Shown here piece by piece: positions 59,040 to 62,495 of a stretch of DNA of 62,495 nt (positions are counted from its first letter, which is position 1; each line of letters opens with the position of its first letter). Source of the DNA: Candidatus Acidiferrales bacterium (GTDB taxonomy: Bacteria; Acidobacteriota; Terriglobia; Acidiferrales; UBA7541); contig JASHRN010000249.1 of NCBI GenBank assembly GCA_030037335.1, positions 1 to 62,495 of the forward strand. The letters run 5' to 3'. The position numbers and the translations under genes were made by a program. The notes below the pieces were generated by a model. That model was not told the origin of the DNA and searched no databases. It worked only from the letters and a program-made list of their open reading frames with translations.

Positions 59040-59591
59040 ATGGATGCGTTCGCGGCGAGCCGCACCGAATCCGTGACCGACGATGTCTCGCTCGAGCGCG
59101 AGTTCCACGAGCGGCTTGTCGAATGCGCGCCTTTGGCGTTTCGCGTCGCTCTGAGCGTTTTGCGCGATCGCGCGGAAGCGGAAGATGTGGCTCAGGAATC
59201 GCTTCTGCGCGCTTATCGTAATTTTCATCGCTTGCGGGACCGCGCAACATTCCGAAGCTGGCTTGTGCGGATAGCATGGCGCAGGGCCATCGATTATCGC
59301 CGCGCGCGAAAGCGCCGCGAGCGGTATGAGGAAGATGTCGCGCAGGATAGCGTTCGACAAGCTGCCGGTATCGCGCAGAATGCAGAAGAACTTGCGGCAT
59401 CGCGTGAATTCGAGCGGCGCTTAAATGAGGAGCTGGATTCGTTGCCCGAAAAACTTCGGATCGTGATGGTTATGGCGGCGATTGAGGGCTACGACACGCG
59501 AGAAGTTGCCGCACTGCTTCGATTGCCGGAGAGCACCGTGAAATCGCGCCTGCGATTGGCCCGAGAGCGGCTGACGCAGAGATTGCGCTAA
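59040..59591 (+). CDS. ECF RNA polymerase sigma factor (second)
   Basis: The protein has 183 residues from ATG 59040; the frame is open from 58830 but the earlier part covers the inverted repeat. Region 2: FHERLVECAPLAFRVALSVL, RAEAEDVAQESLLRAYRNFH and FRSWLVRIAWRRAIDYRRAR; region 4: LPEKLRIVMVMAAIEGYDTR EVAALL with STVKSRLRLARERL. The next gene encodes a zinc anti-sigma factor 32 bases downstream. Together they are an independent signalling unit unlike the pair at 43 kb in its output domain. Confidence 0.92.
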   Translation: MDAFAASRTESVTDDVSLEREFHERLVECAPLAFRVALSVLRDRAEAEDVAQESLLRAYRNFHRLRDRATFRSWLVRIAWRRAIDYRRARKRRERYEEDVAQDSVRQAAGIAQNAEELAASREFERRLNEELDSLPEKLRIVMVMAAIEGYDTREVAALLRLPESTVKSRLRLARERLTQRLR

Positions 59592-59623
59592 GCGAAAGCG
59601 AGCGCGAGAAAGGAGGAGCGAAG

Positions 59624-60412
59624 ATGGCAGAAATGGCTGGCAAAGCCACAAATTGCGTTCAGATCCGCGAACAAATGCTGGATGCTGCGTCTGCTTCCCT
59701 CTCTGGCGGCTTTCTTGCTGCTTTCGACGCTCATCTTCGCGATTGCGCCGCGTGCCGAGACGAGTTTCGCCGGGTGCAAACATTAGTGCAGAAGATTGAT
59801 CGCACCTTGAGTGTGAGTCTCACGGCTGAGCCTTCCGCTCAGTTGGTAGCGAATGTTCGGAGGAATATTCTGCAAGACATCAACGCGCAGCCGCATGGCA
59901 CGGCAGTTTGGAGGCGCTGGAGCGCGTGGGCTACCGCCGCTGGAGTTTGCACCGCGTTTGCTATTTTGTTATTTGTTGCTCGCACATCGCGGAAATTCAA
60001 CCGGCCAATTTACGATTCTGCTGCTGTTCGCACGAATGGCCCGTCAACCTCGAACCTTACTGCGCATACAAGCCTGAATGCGGAGATTGAAGTTGCTGTT
60101 ACTCATCCGCGCAAGCATGCGCTCGGAGTCGCTCGTCGCGCATCGCTGCGCGCGTCTCATGCGAAGGCTGCCGAGCCTGAAATCATCATTGATTCCAGCC
60201 AGACCGAAGCAATTCTGCTTTTCGCAGCGGCTATGAAACGGCCGGAAGTCAAGAGTGCTAAGCTCCGAGACGAAAAGACAATCGAAACAGTGCAAATCAA
60301 ACTGATAAACATCCCACCTTTAAGCATCACCGCCCTTGATCATGAGTCCAATTCGCCGTTTTCGGATACGAATGACGATGATGACCACAATTCCAAAGGA
60401 GCATCACGATGA
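59624..60412 (+). CDS. Zinc-finger anti-sigma factor
   Basis: The protein has 262 residues; AAAGGAGGAG precedes ATG 59624. The ZAS motif is His-x3-Cys-x2-Cys in AFDAHLRDCAACRDEF. A membrane helix (WATAAGVCTAFAILLFVART) separates it from a periplasmic tail of about 125 residues with low complexity at its end (NSPFSDTNDDDDHNSKGAS). Its stop overlaps the next start as ATGA. Expected role: sequester the upstream sigma factor until an envelope signal arrives. Confidence 0.87.
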   Translation: MAEMAGKATNCVQIREQMLDAASASLSGGFLAAFDAHLRDCAACRDEFRRVQTLVQKIDRTLSVSLTAEPSAQLVANVRRNILQDINAQPHGTAVWRRWSAWATAAGVCTAFAILLFVARTSRKFNRPIYDSAAVRTNGPSTSNLTAHTSLNAEIEVAVTHPRKHALGVARRASLRASHAKAAEPEIIIDSSQTEAILLFAAAMKRPEVKSAKLRDEKTIETVQIKLINIPPLSITALDHESNSPFSDTNDDDDHNSKGASR

Positions 60413-60933
60413 AGACCACTCTCCCGGTCGCCACATTGTTAGCAGCTTTGTTGATGACCTGCGCATTTGCCGCCGCACAGGACCAAACAAAGAGCTCCGG
60501 CCAACCAACTAAGAGTCACGTTCGTGTGGACTTTGTCCTTACCGAATATAATGGGCAGCAGAAAGTCAGCAGCCTGCCGTACACAATGTACATGGAAGCC
60601 GCCTCGACCAATCCGCACCCCGGAAAATTGCGCATACGCGACGACTTTCACGTTCAGGTTGAAACGGATATAGATTGTTTTGCTTATCTCAATCAAGATG
60701 GGACTTTCGACCTGACCACCAACCTGAATAGATTCTCCGTATACTCTGCTCTTGACGGCCAAAGCGAACCGGCAGCAGTTCCAACCGCCAATGATCGTCC
60801 CGTAAATCGCATGTTCACAGTTGAATTCGACTTGGGCTTACGTGACGGTGAGACAATGGAGGGTGTTTCCGCAACAGATCCGTTTAATGGCCACGTTTTG
60901 AAGATCAGCGTCACATTGCACGTCATCAAATAG
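60409..60933 (+). CDS. Secreted protein of unknown function in the sigma/anti-sigma operon
   Basis: The protein has 174 residues. A clear signal peptide (TLPVATLLAALLMTCAFAAAQ) precedes a beta-rich domain (HVRVDFVLTEYNGQQKVSSL, RMFTVEFDLGLRDGETMEGV). No family is recognised. Translational coupling to the anti-sigma factor suggests it belongs to the same response, as sensor or output. A terminator-like hairpin follows 33 bases downstream. Confidence 0.75.
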   Translation: MKTTLPVATLLAALLMTCAFAAAQDQTKSSGQPTKSHVRVDFVLTEYNGQQKVSSLPYTMYMEAASTNPHPGKLRIRDDFHVQVETDIDCFAYLNQDGTFDLTTNLNRFSVYSALDGQSEPAAVPTANDRPVNRMFTVEFDLGLRDGETMEGVSATDPFNGHVLKISVTLHVIK

Positions 60934-60966
60934 CTCAACGCCAACGCTGGCCAGCACAAAACCAAG

Positions 60967-60988
60967 GGCGCTGCTTTTTCGCAGCGCC
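60967..60988 (+). terminator. Terminator-like hairpin
   Basis: GGCGCTGC (60967-60974) and GCAGCGCC (60981-60988) form an 8-bp stem with loop TTTTTC. Only two T follow, so termination may be partial. It closes the sigma/anti-sigma operon. Confidence 0.6.
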
Positions 60989-61131
60989 TTCCACCGTCAA
61001 GCCTCACGGTCTCCTAGCGCATAGACTTCTCGAGTTTCGCGTTTCACCTTCCGCCATGCAAAAAGAATTGCCTGCGTGGCTCCTGCGGTGTTAGGGTTAA
61101 AACGAATTGCGCGGCCTTTCGGGAGGGGATT

Positions 61132-61461
61132 ATGGACCAGGAGACCACGGACCGTCGCAACGCTCGCCGCTTCCACATGGCGCTTCCTCTGCTTGTTCGT
61201 TTCGATCACAATGGAACCATTGAAGAAAAAGTTGCGCACACGCGCGACGTGAGCTTCCGCGGCCTTTACTTCATGATGGAAGCGCCTCCCGAGGAAGGCA
61301 GTTCCGTCGAGATTGTCCTCACGTTGCCGCAGCAAATCACGCTTGCGGGAGAAGTTCGCTTACGCTGCACCGCGCGCATTCTGCGCGTCGAGGCGCGCGA
61401 CGAGCTTCGCGGCGTTGCGGCCAGCATCGAGCGCTACGAGTTTCTTCCTGCAGCTGCCTGA
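61132..61461 (+). CDS. PilZ-domain protein (cyclic-di-GMP receptor type)
   Basis: The protein has 109 residues from ATG 61132. It shows the two c-di-GMP contact motifs, RRNARR near the start and DVSFRGLYF about 35 residues later, in a single PilZ beta-barrel. As a stand-alone PilZ it would pass the second-messenger signal to an unknown partner. The HD-GYP regulator at 34.7 kb could act on the same messenger. The spacing upstream (about 140 bases) suggests its own promoter. Confidence 0.87.
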   Translation: MDQETTDRRNARRFHMALPLLVRFDHNGTIEEKVAHTRDVSFRGLYFMMEAPPEEGSSVEIVLTLPQQITLAGEVRLRCTARILRVEARDELRGVAASIERYEFLPAAA

Positions 61462-61512
61462 TTTCTTCTTTGTTCTGCCCGCGCTACAATGTTTCTTTCC
61501 GCAGGAGGTTTT

Positions 61513-61740
61513 ATGTATCACTACAATCCGGAAACGGCTCTCGAAGAGCTGCGCGACGATGTGGTGCTGCCGCATCCCGTGCACTTGCGCGACATGATTT
61601 TGCGGACCAAGCTCGAACCCTCGAAAGCTCTCGAGCTCAATCGTGATTTTCAGGAATATCTCGCGCAATTCGGTCACGCCCAAGGGCTCGCGCGCGGAAT
61701 TCTCGAGCAGCTTGTCGCGGGCGTGCGCAAAGCCTCGTAG
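61513..61740 (+). CDS. Small protein of unknown function
   Basis: The frame gives 75 residues from ATG 61513, with GGAGG 5 bases upstream. It is soluble and mostly helical (TALEELRDDVVLPHPVHLRD, SKALELNRDFQEYLAQFGHA). The strong ribosome site and codon use support a real gene. No family is recognised. It lies between the PilZ gene and a HAD hydrolase on the same strand. Confidence 0.65.
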   Translation: MYHYNPETALEELRDDVVLPHPVHLRDMILRTKLEPSKALELNRDFQEYLAQFGHAQGLARGILEQLVAGVRKAS

Positions 61741-61810
61741 TAGCGGGCATTTTGTTCGGAACAATTTTCGTTTCATTGCGCCTGCGAAGATCAGGGCGCG
61801 AAATTGGATT

Positions 61811-62495
61811 ATGGCCAGGCAAACGATTCTCATCGATGCGGACGACACGCTCTGGGAAAATAATATTTTCTTCGAGCAAACCATCAGCCGATTTCTCGGC
61901 TGCCTCGGGCATCTGAGTTACACGCCGGAATACTGCCGGCACATTTTGAACGAGACGGAGCGCCGCAATATACTTCAGCACGGCTATGGAGTTCGGTCTT
62001 TTCACCGCTCACTGGAAGACACGTATCTAAAGCTTGCCGGAGGCATGGCGCGCAAGGAAGTGGTGCAGGAGATCGAGCAAATGGCTGTGGAACTCGAAGG
62101 CACTCCGCCGCATATTCTGGATGGCGTGCCGGAAACGCTCTCCTATCTGAGCGGACGCCATCGGCTGATTCTGCTCAGCAAAGGCGAGGCTGCGGCGCAG
62201 GCGGCCAAAGTCGAGCGCTCTGGCCTTGCGCGATATTTCGATGCCGTCGAGATCGTGCCGGAGAAAAATTCCGAGTCGTACGAGCGCGTGATTCAACAAT
62301 TCAAGATTGTGAAATCCAATGGCTGGATGGTCGGAAACAGTCCGCGGAGCGACATCAATCCGGCGCTGCAGGCGGGGCTGAACGCTGTTTTTGTGCCGCA
62401 TCATGCCACGTGGGTTCTGGAACACGCGGAGCTGGAAAGCGGCGTCGGCAAGCTGATTCTGATTTCGAGTTTTCGCGAGCTTCGCGCACATTTTT
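61811..62495 (+). CDS. HAD-superfamily hydrolase (cut by right window edge)
   Basis: The 228 residues seen begin at ATG 61811 with the nucleophile motif TILIDADDTLWENN. Motif II is LILLSKGE (Ser), motif III the Lys in IVPEKNSESY, and motif IV GNSPRSDINPA with the acidic residue. The helical cap lies between motifs I and II. It probably dephosphorylates a small phosphorylated metabolite; the substrate is unknown. The C-terminus lies outside the window. Confidence 0.87.
   Translation, partial: MARQTILIDADDTLWENNIFFEQTISRFLGCLGHLSYTPEYCRHILNETERRNILQHGYGVRSFHRSLEDTYLKLAGGMARKEVVQEIEQMAVELEGTPPHILDGVPETLSYLSGRHRLILLSKGEAAAQAAKVERSGLARYFDAVEIVPEKNSESYERVIQQFKIVKSNGWMVGNSPRSDINPALQAGLNAVFVPHHATWVLEHAELESGVGKLILISSFRELRAHF

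Overview
The window looks like a contig from an acidobacterium (phylum Acidobacteriota). The evidence is gene content, not a marker tree: an Oar-type TonB-dependent receptor with an N-terminal carboxypeptidase-regulatory-like domain, three FG-GAP/ASPIC-UnbV (CRTAC1-like) proteins, a 900-residue MacB/FtsX 'ADOP' permease paired with a PadR regulator, a PEP-CTERM protein, and many short dispersed repeats of the CATTCCGAG...GAGGAATCTGCATTT type. No rRNA, tRNA, IS element or CRISPR array was seen.

Layout. 1-16 kb: a glycan-type locus with a truncated Na+/solute symporter, the TonB receptor, a secreted TPR protein, an FG-GAP protein, a GH31 glycosidase translationally coupled to a large secreted protein, and a divergent Tat-exported protein of glycosidase-like appearance. 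Three near-identical AAACGTTT palindromes sit in its control regions and suggest one LacI-type regulator. 15.5-16.0 kb: a CMD/AhpD-like protein whose second active-site cysteine codon is an in-frame TGA followed by a SECIS-like hairpin. 16-24 kb: three overlapping minus-strand genes (pentaheme cytochrome-TPR, FG-GAP/ASPIC, TPR-FG-GAP/ASPIC). 24-28.4 kb: an amidase, a second TGA-interrupted gene that is a clear deiodinase-family protein (Thr-TGA-Pro-Pro-Phe), a class IV aminotransferase and a pterin dehydratase. 28.5-33 kb: a TolC/EmrA/EmrB-like efflux operon behind a perfect palindrome that overlaps its promoter. 33-36 kb: guanine deaminase and urate oxidase, an HD-GYP response regulator, and a toxin-antitoxin pair with a frameshifted toxin. 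36-43 kb: a repeat-rich zone with few genes (SYLF protein, class III aminotransferase, membrane protein, PEP-CTERM protein). 43-50 kb: an ECF sigma/anti-sigma pair, a small-RNA candidate, a flippase-like protein, PadR and ADOP. 50-62 kb: housekeeping genes (rpsA, HU/IHF, HIT, acyl-CoA dehydrogenase, UvrC-like protein, MFS, aldo-keto reductase, hydrolase), a second ECF sigma/anti-sigma operon, a PilZ protein and a HAD hydrolase cut by the right edge.

The most notable content is the two independent selenoprotein candidates (TGA at 15739-15741 on + and 26301-26299 on -). Each has TGA exactly where a catalytic Cys/Sec belongs, each continues in frame to a normal C-terminus, and each has a hairpin at the expected distance with G in its loop. 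Ordinary gene calling would split or truncate both. No selA, selB, selC or selD is visible in the window, so the machinery would have to be elsewhere in the genome.
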